Source of the DNA: a virus
IMG/VR virus record: IMGVR_UViG_3300044613_001317
Span: 1 to 41,944 of that record
Direction: 5' to 3' (one strand)
Length of the DNA stretch: 41,944 nucleotides
In this document: positions 15,115 through 22,804 of the stretch, piece by piece
Numbering within the stretch: the first letter of the stretch is position 1
Layout of the letters: each line of letters starts with the position of its first letter
Program-made: the position numbers and the translations under genes
Notes under the pieces: model-generated
The model's database searches: none
Seen by the model: only the letters and a program-made list of their open reading frames with translations
What the model was told of the DNA's origin: nothing

Positions 15115-16539
15115 ATGATAATTCTTGGAGTAAACGAAACATCTCATGACGCATCAGTATCTCTAATCAAAGATGGAGAAATTCTTTTTGCAGGGCATGC
15201 AGAAAGATATAGCAAACAAAAAAATGACTGGTATATCAATGATAGTTTAATAAAAGATGCTTTGCAGTATGGGGCACCAGATCATATTGCCTACTATGAA
15301 AAGCCCCTTCTGAAGGCCTCTAGGCTGGCTCTAAGGGGTGGATCTGGAGACTGGAAACCAAGGTTTGATATTCCTGGTATACCAAGGAAACATTTTAGTC
15401 ATCACTATTCTCACGCTGCAGCGGGATACTACACTAGTTCTTTTAGTGATTCCGTAATAGTTGTGCTTGATGCTATTGGAGAATACAACACATCTACAAT
15501 ATGGGTTGGTGAAGGAGATAAGATTAGGCTAAAGTATAAGCAAAACTATCCAGTTAGTTTTGGATTATTTTATTCTGCTTTCACAAAACTAATAGGTCTA
15601 ATGCCAAATCAAGAAGAATATATCATGATGGGAATGGCAGCATACGGAGACTGGACAAAATACTATAGAAAAGTAGATGAGTATTTTCCTTCATATACAA
15701 AACAAAAATATAATTTTCATCAGGGAATAAATGATTGGGGAGTAAAGATCACTGAGCAAGATAGGTTTGATATTGCTGCAGCAGTTCAGGTTGTCTATGA
15801 GCAAAGACTAAATGATTTTATGCACATGGCATACTCTATTACTGGAAAAAAGAATTTAGTATTTATGGGTGGTTGTGCACTTAACTCATCAGCAAACACT
15901 ATGCTTTGGAACATATTTGATATGATCTGGATTATGCCAAACCCTGGAGATGCTGGCAGTTCTTTGGGTGCTGCTGCTGCACTTTATGGAAAACATCTTG
16001 AATGGAAAGACCCATACCTTGGTTATGATCTGGGTGGAAAATATCCTATTCAGAAAATTATTGAGGGGATATTAAAAGACGGTATAGTAGCAGTAGCATC
16101 AGGAAGAGCAGAATATGGTCCAAGAGCATTAGGAAATAGATCAATTCTTGCAGACCCAAGAGATCCACTAATCAAAGACAAAGTAAATAGAATTAAACAG
16201 AGAGAATTATTTAGGCCATTTGCTCCTGTAGTTTTAGCAGATCACGCATATAGATGGTTTGATATGGATTTTGAAAGCCCATATATGCAGTACACAGTCA
16301 AGTGCTTACAGCCAGACAAGATACCTTCTGTGGTTCATGAAGATGGTACTTCTAGAGTTCAGACAGTTACAAGAGAACAACATCCAGGATTGTACAGGGT
16401 TATAAATAAATTTTATCTACAAACTGGAGTTCCAATACTCTTGAATACTAGTCTTAACATAAAGGGTCAACCGCTCCTAAATGATGAAAACGATATACTT
16501 AAATGGGAAAAAGAATACAACTTTACAATATGTAGGTAA
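15115..16539 (+). CDS. NodU/TobZ-type carbamoyltransferase
   Basis: 474 residues. The N-terminal Kae1-like domain begins ILGVNETSHDASVSL, has the metal-binding HHYSH at 96-100 and FMGGCALNSSANT. The C-terminal YrdC-like part has the family signature ASGRAEYGPRALGNRSILAD and ends LLNTSLNIKGQPLL. Family enzymes make carbamoyl-AMP from carbamoyl phosphate and ATP and transfer the carbamoyl group to a hydroxyl of a sugar, antibiotic or modified base. The protein is somewhat shorter than typical members but all main motifs are present. Substrate is open: a sugar laid down by the adjacent glycosyltransferase, or modified DNA; no hydroxymethyl-nucleotide synthase is in the window. Confidence 0.88.
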   Translation: MIILGVNETSHDASVSLIKDGEILFAGHAERYSKQKNDWYINDSLIKDALQYGAPDHIAYYEKPLLKASRLALRGGSGDWKPRFDIPGIPRKHFSHHYSHAAAGYYTSSFSDSVIVVLDAIGEYNTSTIWVGEGDKIRLKYKQNYPVSFGLFYSAFTKLIGLMPNQEEYIMMGMAAYGDWTKYYRKVDEYFPSYTKQKYNFHQGINDWGVKITEQDRFDIAAAVQVVYEQRLNDFMHMAYSITGKKNLVFMGGCALNSSANTMLWNIFDMIWIMPNPGDAGSSLGAAAALYGKHLEWKDPYLGYDLGGKYPIQKIIEGILKDGIVAVASGRAEYGPRALGNRSILADPRDPLIKDKVNRIKQRELFRPFAPVVLADHAYRWFDMDFESPYMQYTVKCLQPDKIPSVVHEDGTSRVQTVTREQHPGLYRVINKFYLQTGVPILLNTSLNIKGQPLLNDENDILKWEKEYNFTICR

Positions 16540-16541
16540 AC

Positions 16542-16550
16542 TGGTATAAT
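16542..16550 (+). promoter_or_regulatory. Extended -10 promoter of the lysis gene
   Basis: TGGTATAAT, identical to the box before the PA14 gene, lies 3 nt after the carbamoyltransferase stop. AAAGGAGG (16564-16571) follows as ribosome site. Confidence 0.65.
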
Positions 16551-16576
16551 AGATATGTCCTTAAAGGAGGAATAAA

Positions 16577-17191
16577 ATGGCAGCAAAAGGTAGTCTAGAA
16601 GCAATCATTGAGATTGCAAAAAAGGAAGTGGGCACAATTGAAGGCCCTAAAGATAATGAAACAAAATATGGCAAGTGGACTGGGATGAATTTTCAGCCAT
16701 GGTGCCAGTCATTTGTTTCTTGGTGTGCATTTACATCGGGATTAGATCCAAAGAAGTATCCAAAGTCTGCATCAACAGTAGCAGCGTCAGATTGGTTCAA
16801 GAAGAATGGGCGTTGGTCAGATGCTCGTAATGATGATCCACAAGCAGGAGACTGGATTTATTTTGATTTTCCAGAAGATGGTGTAAATCGTATTTCACAT
16901 GTTGGAATCTGTATCAAGAACAACGGAGATGGAACAATCCAAGTTATTGAGGGAAACACTTCAGGAACTGCAAAGGGAGATCAGCGCAATGGCGGAATGT
17001 GCGTAGAGAAGACTCGTGGTTATGTAAAAAACAACAAGAAGAAGTTGCTTAATGGAGTTGTCGGTTGGGGTCGTCCAGTTTATACTGGTGAAGAAAATGC
17101 TCCGCTTCTCAATAAGGTGGTAGCACCAGTTGTAGCAAAGCCTGCAGTAAAGCCAGTAGTTAAGAAACCAGTAGCAAAGAAGGCTAAGTAA
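16577..17191 (+). CDS. CHAP-domain endolysin (probable)
   Basis: 204 residues. Catalytic residues of a CHAP peptidase/amidase can be placed: Cys43 (PWCQSFVSW), His108 (RISHVGICI) and Glu125 (QVIEGNT). The tail after about residue 170 is low-complexity Ala/Pro/Lys/Val (KPVVKKPVAKKAK), possibly a wall-contact segment. CHAP enzymes cleave peptidoglycan stem or cross-bridge peptides; here it is the best candidate for host lysis. It has its own promoter and an excellent ribosome site, so strong expression is expected. A tail-associated hydrolase is the alternative. Confidence 0.8.
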   Translation: MAAKGSLEAIIEIAKKEVGTIEGPKDNETKYGKWTGMNFQPWCQSFVSWCAFTSGLDPKKYPKSASTVAASDWFKKNGRWSDARNDDPQAGDWIYFDFPEDGVNRISHVGICIKNNGDGTIQVIEGNTSGTAKGDQRNGGMCVEKTRGYVKNNKKKLLNGVVGWGRPVYTGEENAPLLNKVVAPVVAKPAVKPVVKKPVAKKAK

Positions 17192-17392
17192 ATGGAATCA
17201 ACAAAAAGAACTCTACTAAAAACAGCAAGTTGGGAAACATTTCATCTTGTTGGTGTTGCTGGTGTAATTTATTTATTTACTGGTGAGTGGGAGTATGCAA
17301 GTCTTGGTGCTCTTATTTACATTGGTTGGGAAGCACTCGGATATTTCTTACACGAAAGAGTTTGGGCTAAGTTTGGAAACAAGGTAAAGTAA
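17192..17392 (+). CDS. DUF2061 membrane protein, copy 1
   Basis: 66 residues with two membrane segments and the DUF2061 pattern KRTLLKTASWETFHLVGV, then YIGWEALGYFLHERVW. It abuts the endolysin stop, so a lysis-related role such as holin is conceivable but not supported by family knowledge. A second member is encoded at 18759-18962. Confidence 0.8.
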   Translation: MESTKRTLLKTASWETFHLVGVAGVIYLFTGEWEYASLGALIYIGWEALGYFLHERVWAKFGNKVK

Positions 17393-17499
17393 TGCGTATT
17401 AAGATAATTAAGTTTGTCGTAAAGGCATTAGGCTATGAGTGGGGTGGGGATTCGCTTAAGGCACCAATCTGGACAGTAAAAGAAAAGAAAAAGAAATAG
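17392..17499 (+). CDS. Tiny basic protein, unknown
   Basis: 35 residues, with an amphipathic basic N-terminus (MRIKIIKFVVKALGYEWGG) and a Lys-rich end (EKKKKK). It overlaps its neighbours by one base on both sides (TAATG before, TAGTG after), which supports it being a real translated gene. Confidence 0.55.
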   Translation: MRIKIIKFVVKALGYEWGGDSLKAPIWTVKEKKKK

Positions 17500-17684
17500 T
17501 GCCAGCCTACGAATATGTTTGTGAGTCCTGTAATAAGAACTACACAAAGGTTCGTAGTATAAAAGAAGACGATCCAGGGTATGGTTGTGAAACTTGCAAT
17601 CTGCCTCTGGTTCGTGTATACTCGAATATAGGAGCAGTTTTCAACGGTAGTGGATTTTATTCCACTGATAACAGAAAGAAATAG
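17499..17684 (+). CDS. FmdB-type zinc ribbon protein
   Basis: 61 residues, GTG start. MPAYEYVCESCNKNYTKVRS followed by GCETCNLPLVRVYS is the FmdB/CxxC_CxxC_SSSS zinc-ribbon pattern, ending GSGFYSTDNRKK as in that family. Such proteins are put near regulatory roles in bacteria, but in phages the function is unknown. Confidence 0.85.
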   Translation: MPAYEYVCESCNKNYTKVRSIKEDDPGYGCETCNLPLVRVYSNIGAVFNGSGFYSTDNRKK

Positions 17685-17694
17685 GCAGTATACT

Positions 17695-17949
17695 ATGAAG
17701 ACAATGATTGATGAATCAGTAGAAGTAAAGCAGTGGACACTATCTCCATTGGATAGGTGTGATTCTTGTGCTGCTGAAGCGTTAGTTCAAGTTACTGGAA
17801 TCTCTGGAGATTTAATGTTTTGTGGACATCACTACAATAAGATTATGGATAATCCTGAAGGTTATAAAAAAATGATGTCTTTTGCTCTTACCATCCTTGA
17901 TGAAAGAGAAAAACTTGTTGAGAATAAGTCAAAGGGTAAGGATTACTAA
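17695..17949 (+). CDS. DUF7455-type zinc protein
   Basis: 84 residues from ATG 17695. LSPLDRCDSCAAEALVQVTG followed by LMFCGHHYNKI is the pattern of the actinobacterial DUF7455 family, with Cys/His ligands for one zinc. The family is largely restricted to Actinobacteria and their phages, so it supports the host assignment. A TATACT box ends right at the start codon, too close to be a leaderless promoter for this ATG; an ATG nine bases later (17704) is an alternative start. The ATG of the next gene overlaps its stop. Confidence 0.75.
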   Translation: MKTMIDESVEVKQWTLSPLDRCDSCAAEALVQVTGISGDLMFCGHHYNKIMDNPEGYKKMMSFALTILDEREKLVENKSKGKDY

Positions 17950-18710
17950 TGATCATTCAGATTATTGGACTACCTGGTTCTGGTAAAACAGAACTTGCAA
18001 AGGCTTTAAAAGAAAGAATTAATGCTATACATCTTAATGCAGATGAAGTTCGTGCAACAGTAAATTCTGATCTTGGATTTACTCCTGAAGACAGGCTTGA
18101 ACAAGCACGACGAATGGGAGAGATGGCAAGGCTAATTGCAAAACAAGGTGTTGCTCCAGTCATTGTAGATTTTGTATGCCCAACAGAATTAACTCGTAAA
18201 GCATTTGGAAAGCCAGATATTTTAATCTACATGGAAACAATTGAAGAAAGCAGATTTGAAGATACTAATAAAATGTTTGAAGTACCCAGCAATTTTGACA
18301 TGGCTTTTATTAGTCATGAGTGGAACGCAAACGAAAAAGCAACAGAAATTATTAAGCAGTTCAGACTACATGACTGGTCTGCACCCACAACACTTATGCT
18401 AGGTAGGTACCAGCCTTGGCACGAAGGCCACCACGCCCTTTACAAGGAGGCTGGCAAGAGAACTGAGCAGGTACTTCTGGGAGTCCGTAATACCTATAAT
18501 ACAAGTGAAAAGGATCCACTTAAGTTTGATCAGGTAAAAGAATATATTGCCAAAGATGAATTTATGGATGGTGCATTAGTATTAAGATTGCCTAACATTA
18601 CTAACATTGTGTATGGTCGTGATGTAGGGTATAAGATTGAGCAAGTAGATTTGGGGGCAGACATTCATGCTATATCGGCTACGCAAAAGCGCAAAGAAAT
18701 GGGCATCTAA
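17949..18710 (+). CDS. APS kinase fused to a HxGH nucleotidyltransferase (possible PAPS-forming enzyme)
   Basis: 253 residues. The N-terminal half matches APS kinase (CysC): P-loop GLPGSGKT at 7-14, LNADEVRATVNSDLGFTPED at 29-48 (the D-x-x-R substrate motif in variant form), RRMGEMARLIAKQG and VIVDFVCPT. The C-terminal half starting near 148 is an adenylyl/cytidylyltransferase: LGRYQPWHEGHHAL with H158-x-G-H161, and ISATQKR at 242-248 for the ATP-binding signature. APS kinase phosphorylates APS to PAPS, the donor for sulfotransferases, three of which are in this window. The second domain could make APS from ATP and sulfate, giving a one-protein PAPS synthase, but its motifs look more like NMN adenylyltransferase, so the reaction is uncertain. 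Confidence 0.78.
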   Translation: MIIQIIGLPGSGKTELAKALKERINAIHLNADEVRATVNSDLGFTPEDRLEQARRMGEMARLIAKQGVAPVIVDFVCPTELTRKAFGKPDILIYMETIEESRFEDTNKMFEVPSNFDMAFISHEWNANEKATEIIKQFRLHDWSAPTTLMLGRYQPWHEGHHALYKEAGKRTEQVLLGVRNTYNTSEKDPLKFDQVKEYIAKDEFMDGALVLRLPNITNIVYGRDVGYKIEQVDLGADIHAISATQKRKEMGI

Positions 18711-18758
18711 GGTTTGGAACTTAATAACTAAAGGCCCTAAAAATATGGAGTGGCCAGC

Positions 18759-18962
18759 ATGAATGTATCTAAACAAAGATCAGCACTAAAGGCTATTACA
18801 TGGCGTATAATTGGAACAGCAGATACATTTGCTATTGCTTGGCTTATAACCAAAGAGCCAGTTACAGCAGGTGCAATCGCAAGTTTCGAGGTAGTTACAA
18901 AAACAATCCTTTATTACTTCCATGAGCGTGGTTGGAATAAAGTTAAATGGGGGAGAAAATAA
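18759..18962 (+). CDS. DUF2061 membrane protein, copy 2
   Basis: 67 residues from ATG 18759, with GGAG about 9 nt upstream; GTG 18750 is an alternative. KQRSALKAITWRIIGTADTF and TKTILYYFHERGWNKVKWG give the DUF2061 pattern with two membrane segments. Closely similar in layout to the protein at 17192-17392. It shares one base with the nuclease gene. Confidence 0.8.
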   Translation: MNVSKQRSALKAITWRIIGTADTFAIAWLITKEPVTAGAIASFEVVTKTILYYFHERGWNKVKWGRK

Positions 18963-19369
18963 TGTTTGAATATTATGTAAAGAAAGTAACAAAGGTAGTT
19001 GATGGAGATACCATTGATGTCGATATTGATTTAGGGTTTGACATCTCTTTTAGTTCAAGAGTCAGGCTGGCTGGTATTGATACACCTGAGTCTCGTACAA
19101 CAGACAAGGCTGAAAAGGCTTTAGGACTGGAAGCAAAGGCTTATTTAAAGGCTGCTATTGACAGTGCTAAGTCTGTAGTGATCAAGACAGAGAAGATGGA
19201 CTCATCAGAAAAGTATGGTCGCATCCTTGGTTGGGTATACCTTGATGGGGATACCGTTTCAATCAATGACAAGATGATCAATGATGGCCATGCCTGGGGC
19301 TATATGGGAGAGACAAAGGTCAAAGATTTCGCTGCACTTGCAAAGGCCAGAAAGAAGTCTGGCAAGTGA
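18962..19369 (+). CDS. Staphylococcal-type thermonuclease (SNase)
   Basis: 135 residues. VVDGDTIDVDIDLG, VRLAGIDTPESR and EKYGRILGWVY are the three SNase blocks. Counting from ATG 18962, Asp21, Arg35, Asp40, Glu43 and Arg87 coincide with the catalytic numbering of the S. aureus enzyme. It is a calcium-dependent phosphodiesterase acting on DNA and RNA. No signal peptide is visible, so it should act inside the cell, for example in host DNA breakdown or phage DNA processing. Confidence 0.9.
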   Translation: MFEYYVKKVTKVVDGDTIDVDIDLGFDISFSSRVRLAGIDTPESRTTDKAEKALGLEAKAYLKAAIDSAKSVVIKTEKMDSSEKYGRILGWVYLDGDTVSINDKMINDGHAWGYMGETKVKDFAALAKARKKSGK

Positions 19370-19698
19370 GTGATGACTTTGATATTGTTGACAACCTAGT
19401 TTTAAATGGTGGCCTAGAGTTTGCAGGTAAAGACTCTGAGACTGGAGAGCCATTGTATAAGCCTACAGAGAGGCTTAAAGATATTGATGCTAGGCTTAGC
19501 GAGGACTTGTCTGCATATTTTTCAGAGGTAACTTTAAAACTTTGGGAAAAAGGTTTCCTTGACATGAATATAACAGAGAAAGATCCTTTGGTAAAGTTAG
19601 GACCAAAAGGCTTTGATGCTTTAGCCATAAAGTCTTTACCAAAAGATGAGAGAGTAGTCATTGAAGAAATAGTGAAGGCTCTTTTTAACAAAAACTGA
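19366..19698 (+). CDS. Unknown acidic protein
   Basis: 110 residues, GTG start overlapping the nuclease stop (GTGA). Soluble and helical in appearance, rich in Leu, Asp, Glu and Lys (ERLKDIDARLSEDLSAYFSE). No motif recognised. Co-translation with the nuclease suggests a related function or a simple operon arrangement. Confidence 0.75.
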   Translation: MSDDFDIVDNLVLNGGLEFAGKDSETGEPLYKPTERLKDIDARLSEDLSAYFSEVTLKLWEKGFLDMNITEKDPLVKLGPKGFDALAIKSLPKDERVVIEEIVKALFNKN

Positions 19699-19722
19699 TA
19701 TACTGGGTGTCTAGGAGTATTT

Positions 19723-20139
19723 ATGAATAATTTTTATGGTGCTATTGGGACAACTCTAACTATCATTTTGCTATTATACATATACATCCTGAGAAATAAT
19801 ATAAGGAATAATCGGCAGCCTATAATTAGTCAGTCAATGTTGCAGCACCGATATAGCAATAGAAAAAATAATGCAAGAAGAATAAAGGTTAAAACTCAGG
19901 CAAACCTTCATTATGATAAAACAAACATAAAGGTTATTATTTTTGATAATGATGCGTACTGGATCAAGGACAATATTTTTTATAAAGCACCACTAGTTGA
20001 TGAACTTATCGATAAGGAAGCAGCAGAACAAGTTGACACGATACACATGGATAAGGTACAATTAGACAAGATGTTATTCATAATGGATAAATTAAGAGAA
20101 GGGATTGGCAATGATAGTAGGAGTTCAGGGGACCAGTAG
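19723..20139 (+). CDS. Membrane-anchored protein, unknown
   Basis: 138 residues: a single N-terminal membrane segment (AIGTTLTIILLLYIYILR), a basic linker (RNNIRNNR, SNRKNNARRIKVK) and a soluble C-terminal part with IKVIIFDNDAYWIKDNIFYK. Positive charges after the span predict an N-out/C-in orientation. TAGGAG lies 7 nt before the ATG, and TATACT at 19699-19704 is a likely -10 box. Confidence 0.7.
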   Translation: MNNFYGAIGTTLTIILLLYIYILRNNIRNNRQPIISQSMLQHRYSNRKNNARRIKVKTQANLHYDKTNIKVIIFDNDAYWIKDNIFYKAPLVDELIDKEAAEQVDTIHMDKVQLDKMLFIMDKLREGIGNDSRSSGDQ

Positions 20140-20461
20140 TTTTGATGACTACCAGATCTTCCTTAGATCTATGGCTGTTGCCTTATCTGAATTAACAGAA
20201 GAAGATAAAGAATTTTATCTATATTCTGCAGGACCAGAAAACATTAATATGATGGCCATGGAGTTTGTTAACTTATCAGAAAGAGGCTTAAAGTCTCGTG
20301 GTAAAAGTATTAAGTATAAGCCTGTCCCACATTGGTGGATTGAAACAAATATTTCAGAGTTAAATCATTTTGCTTTTTTATGTAAACCAAAAGAGCCAAT
20401 GTCTAAACTTGTTCATTTTTCAAAACTAAACAACATCAATACAAATGTATATAATTTTTAA
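20111..20461 (+). CDS. Rossmann-like protein, possible SLOG/YAcAr type
   Basis: 116 residues. The N-terminus IVGVQGTSSFDDYQIFLRSM has the beta-strand, Gly-Ser loop and helix with a following F-D-Y pattern seen in SLOG-superfamily YAcAr proteins. FYLYSAGPENINMMAMEFVN continues the alternating strand/helix layout. SLOG domains bind nucleotide-derived ligands. The match is by eye and partial. It overlaps the membrane protein gene by 29 nt; ATG 20111 was chosen over TTG 20105. Confidence 0.6.
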   Translation: MIVGVQGTSSFDDYQIFLRSMAVALSELTEEDKEFYLYSAGPENINMMAMEFVNLSERGLKSRGKSIKYKPVPHWWIETNISELNHFAFLCKPKEPMSKLVHFSKLNNINTNVYNF

Positions 20462-20511
20462 ATAGAATATACATAAGCCAGTGCTTTGCACACAAACAGA
20501 ACGGAAACACT

Positions 20512-20724
20512 ATGAAGTTAATTAATTCTTTAGAGACTATGGAATCAATAGTCAACAAGAACAGACAACTGTCTTGGGATGGATGGACAGTAGTGGAAAC
20601 ATTTCCATCAGAGAAGGCATACTTTTCAAAGTTTGGCATTTATAAAAACAACAAATGGCAAATGAAAAAAGAGTTTGTTCCTTCTAATCTAGGTTGGGAA
20701 ATTCCTGATAAGTATGTGATCTAA
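20512..20724 (+). CDS. Unknown small protein
   Basis: 70 residues, aromatic-rich (LSWDGWTVVETFPSEKAYFS), no membrane span. It ends immediately before the WhiB start and is probably in the same transcript. No family recognised. Confidence 0.65.
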   Translation: MKLINSLETMESIVNKNRQLSWDGWTVVETFPSEKAYFSKFGIYKNNKWQMKKEFVPSNLGWEIPDKYVI

Positions 20725-21006
20725 TTGAATAAATTTAAATGGAAAGACAACGCTGTTTGTTTAGATTATGACACAAATTTATTCTTTGACAAATATGAAG
20801 ATGATGAAATACTAAGGCCAGCAATAGATGCTTTATGCTTTTCCTGCCCAGTAAGAAAAGAATGTTTTTCTGTTGGAATTTCAGGTAAAGAGTGGGGTGT
20901 TTGGGGCGGGGTATACTTAGAAAATGGAGAGATATCAAAAGAATTCTCTAGCCACAAGAGTAAAAATGACTGGGGAATGACATGGCAATCATTAACAATG
21001 GAGTAA
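20725..21006 (+). CDS. WhiB-family Fe-S regulator
   Basis: 93 residues with the four WhiB cysteines at 12, 38, 41 and 47 (C...CFSCPVRKEC) and the signature WGVWGGV at 57-63. WhiB proteins carry a 4Fe-4S cluster, bind the principal sigma factor and redirect transcription; they occur only in Actinobacteria and their phages. The usual basic C-terminal tail is weak here (SSHKSKND). The start codon is TTG directly after the upstream stop, with no obvious ribosome site, so translation may depend on coupling. Confidence 0.93.
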   Translation: MNKFKWKDNAVCLDYDTNLFFDKYEDDEILRPAIDALCFSCPVRKECFSVGISGKEWGVWGGVYLENGEISKEFSSHKSKNDWGMTWQSLTME

Positions 21007-21007
21007 T

Positions 21008-21247
21008 ATGTACACAGACGCAATGAGAAGAGCATTTAGATCACTTCATGCTCCTAATAATTTTTCTTTACAGATTATAGATAATGATGACTTTATAACA
21101 GTAAAAGCAAAAGAAAAAGACTTTATGTCTTTAGAGACTGTGGAGTTAAAAAAGCAGGCTATTGAATATATGATTCGTGTAAAGAAGGCACTAGAGGATA
21201 ACGGAGCAATTGTTCTTCTAGTTAGAGAGGGTGGCAAAGAACTATGA
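21008..21247 (+). CDS. Unknown small protein
   Basis: 79 residues, mixed charge, no cysteines or spans. Overlaps the following gene by 4 nt (ATGA). Sequence such as IDNDDFITVKAKEKDF suggests an alpha/beta fold. No family recognised. Confidence 0.7.
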   Translation: MYTDAMRRAFRSLHAPNNFSLQIIDNDDFITVKAKEKDFMSLETVELKKQAIEYMIRVKKALEDNGAIVLLVREGGKEL

Positions 21248-21651
21248 TCCAGCCGATATTGTTAGTTATTTTATCAGTCACATCTACGGTATTAGGTTTT
21301 CTTTTTTACATTCAAAGAAAAAAGACTATACAGATAGTTGCCAATATGCTAGATTTTATGATGATCCAGGAAGCACAAAAACAAGAAACAAAAACAGAGC
21401 AAGAACAGTCTAATGAAGACTTTTTAAAATTTATTTCAGATTCTCGTGACTGGGCATACACCTATATAGACGAAGTGCAAGCATCTTTAAATAAGTTTAT
21501 TAGTGATATTGAGCCAGAGATTAGTTATTTTAAAGAGTATGGGGATGTCGGATCTATGGCTCCCAACTACTACTCTATGAAAAAAATCACTGGAGCATAT
21601 GAAGAACTAAAGAAACTGCTACCAGAAGACTATGGTAAAATAGATACATGA
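21244..21651 (+). CDS. Membrane-anchored coiled-coil protein
   Basis: 135 residues: one N-terminal membrane segment (ILLVILSVTSTVLGFLFYI) followed by a charged helical stretch rich in Gln/Glu (MIQEAQKQETKTEQEQ) and a soluble helical domain. The layout is that of spanins and other lysis or membrane-anchored scaffold proteins, but there is no second partner gene. Overlaps both neighbours by ATGA. Confidence 0.65.
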   Translation: MIQPILLVILSVTSTVLGFLFYIQRKKTIQIVANMLDFMMIQEAQKQETKTEQEQSNEDFLKFISDSRDWAYTYIDEVQASLNKFISDIEPEISYFKEYGDVGSMAPNYYSMKKITGAYEELKKLLPEDYGKIDT

Positions 21652-22250
21652 TTAATGATCCATCAAACAAAGATGAAGTCTATTTAAAAAATGTTGAAAA
21701 AATAGGAAGTTCTTCAGAAAACATTCGATATATAGAAAATATCTTGTCTGAAGAAGAGCACACAGTTTTACTTGAGTATGTAAAGGCCCGTAAAGAATGG
21801 GTTCACGAGCCATGGGATGCCGAGACTGTTGGTCCAGACCAGATGCCACAAGACATTTTAAATATGTTAGAAAAAATATTTGTATTTGTTCAAAATACTG
21901 CCACAGATTTTTATGATGTAAAGATTAATGATTTTAAAAGGGACAACCTTGTTTTAATTAAGTTTCCACGGGGTCTTGTTTTATATCCACATATAGATAC
22001 AGATTCAGTAGAATCAAATCACATTGCATCGATATACTATATTAATGACGACTATGTTGGCGGAGAGATAAACTTTCCAGATTACAATGTAAAGATTCAT
22101 CCAAAGCCTAACAGTGTTGTTTTCTTTCCTGGCAATGAAAATTACTTACATGAAGTCCTTACGATTCGAAGTGGAGACCGATATAGCACATCTATGTGGT
22201 TTCAGTTTACTGGTTCTACTTTTAACAAAAATGCAGAATGGTATAAATAA
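21648..22250 (+). CDS. 2OG-Fe(II) oxygenase, paralog family member 1
   Basis: 200 residues. The N-terminus KIGSSSENIRYIENILSEEE is a motif shared with three other oxygenases in this window. The catalytic core has H-x-D in YPHIDTDS, then YYINDDYVGGEINFPDYN, FFPGNENYLHEV with the distal His, and GDRYSTSMWF with the 2OG-binding Arg. Prolyl-hydroxylase-like. It forms a tandem pair with the next gene, separated by 2 nt. Confidence 0.88.
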   Translation: MINDPSNKDEVYLKNVEKIGSSSENIRYIENILSEEEHTVLLEYVKARKEWVHEPWDAETVGPDQMPQDILNMLEKIFVFVQNTATDFYDVKINDFKRDNLVLIKFPRGLVLYPHIDTDSVESNHIASIYYINDDYVGGEINFPDYNVKIHPKPNSVVFFPGNENYLHEVLTIRSGDRYSTSMWFQFTGSTFNKNAEWYK

Positions 22251-22252
22251 AA

Positions 22253-22804
22253 ATGACAATATCTGAATTAGGAAATTCTGTAGACAATATACAAATTACA
22301 GAAAATGTTTTATCTATAGAAGAGCATAGACAACTTCTTTATTATACAACCAATCTTGATTCTTGGGTTACTCAGCCTTGGGGTGTTAAATTTTTTAAAG
22401 ATGGACTGCCAGAACAAATCATCAGTATATTAGAAAAAGTTTTTAGGATTGCCGATAAAAAATGCAGAGAAACCTACAATGTAAGTCTTAATGTTTTTGA
22501 AAGAAAAGAAGTACACCTGATTAAGTTTGAAAAAGGCTACAAGATGAATGAGCATGCAGATACTACGGGGGATTTTGCAGCAATATACTATATTAACGAT
22601 GACTATGAAGGAGGAGAAATAAACTTTACAGATCATAATCTTAAGATTAAGCCAAAGTCTAATAGTCTTATTACATTTCCCAGCAATGAAAACTACTGGC
22701 ACGAAGTTCTTGAAAATACTGTAAAAGAAAGATACTCCTCTACTCTATGGTTTACAATTGAAGGATCTAGCCGTGTAAGACCCGAAAGTGGACTGGTCAG
22801 ATGA
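22253..22804 (+). CDS. 2OG-Fe(II) oxygenase, paralog family member 2
   Basis: 183 residues, clearly duplicated from or with the preceding gene: ELGNSVDNIQITENVLSIEE, then NEHADTTG (H-x-D), YYINDDYEGGEINFTDHN, YWHEVLENT and KERYSSTLWF (Arg). The segments before the core differ, suggesting different substrates. Stop overlaps the following ATG. Confidence 0.88.
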   Translation: MTISELGNSVDNIQITENVLSIEEHRQLLYYTTNLDSWVTQPWGVKFFKDGLPEQIISILEKVFRIADKKCRETYNVSLNVFERKEVHLIKFEKGYKMNEHADTTGDFAAIYYINDDYEGGEINFTDHNLKIKPKSNSLITFPSNENYWHEVLENTVKERYSSTLWFTIEGSSRVRPESGLVR

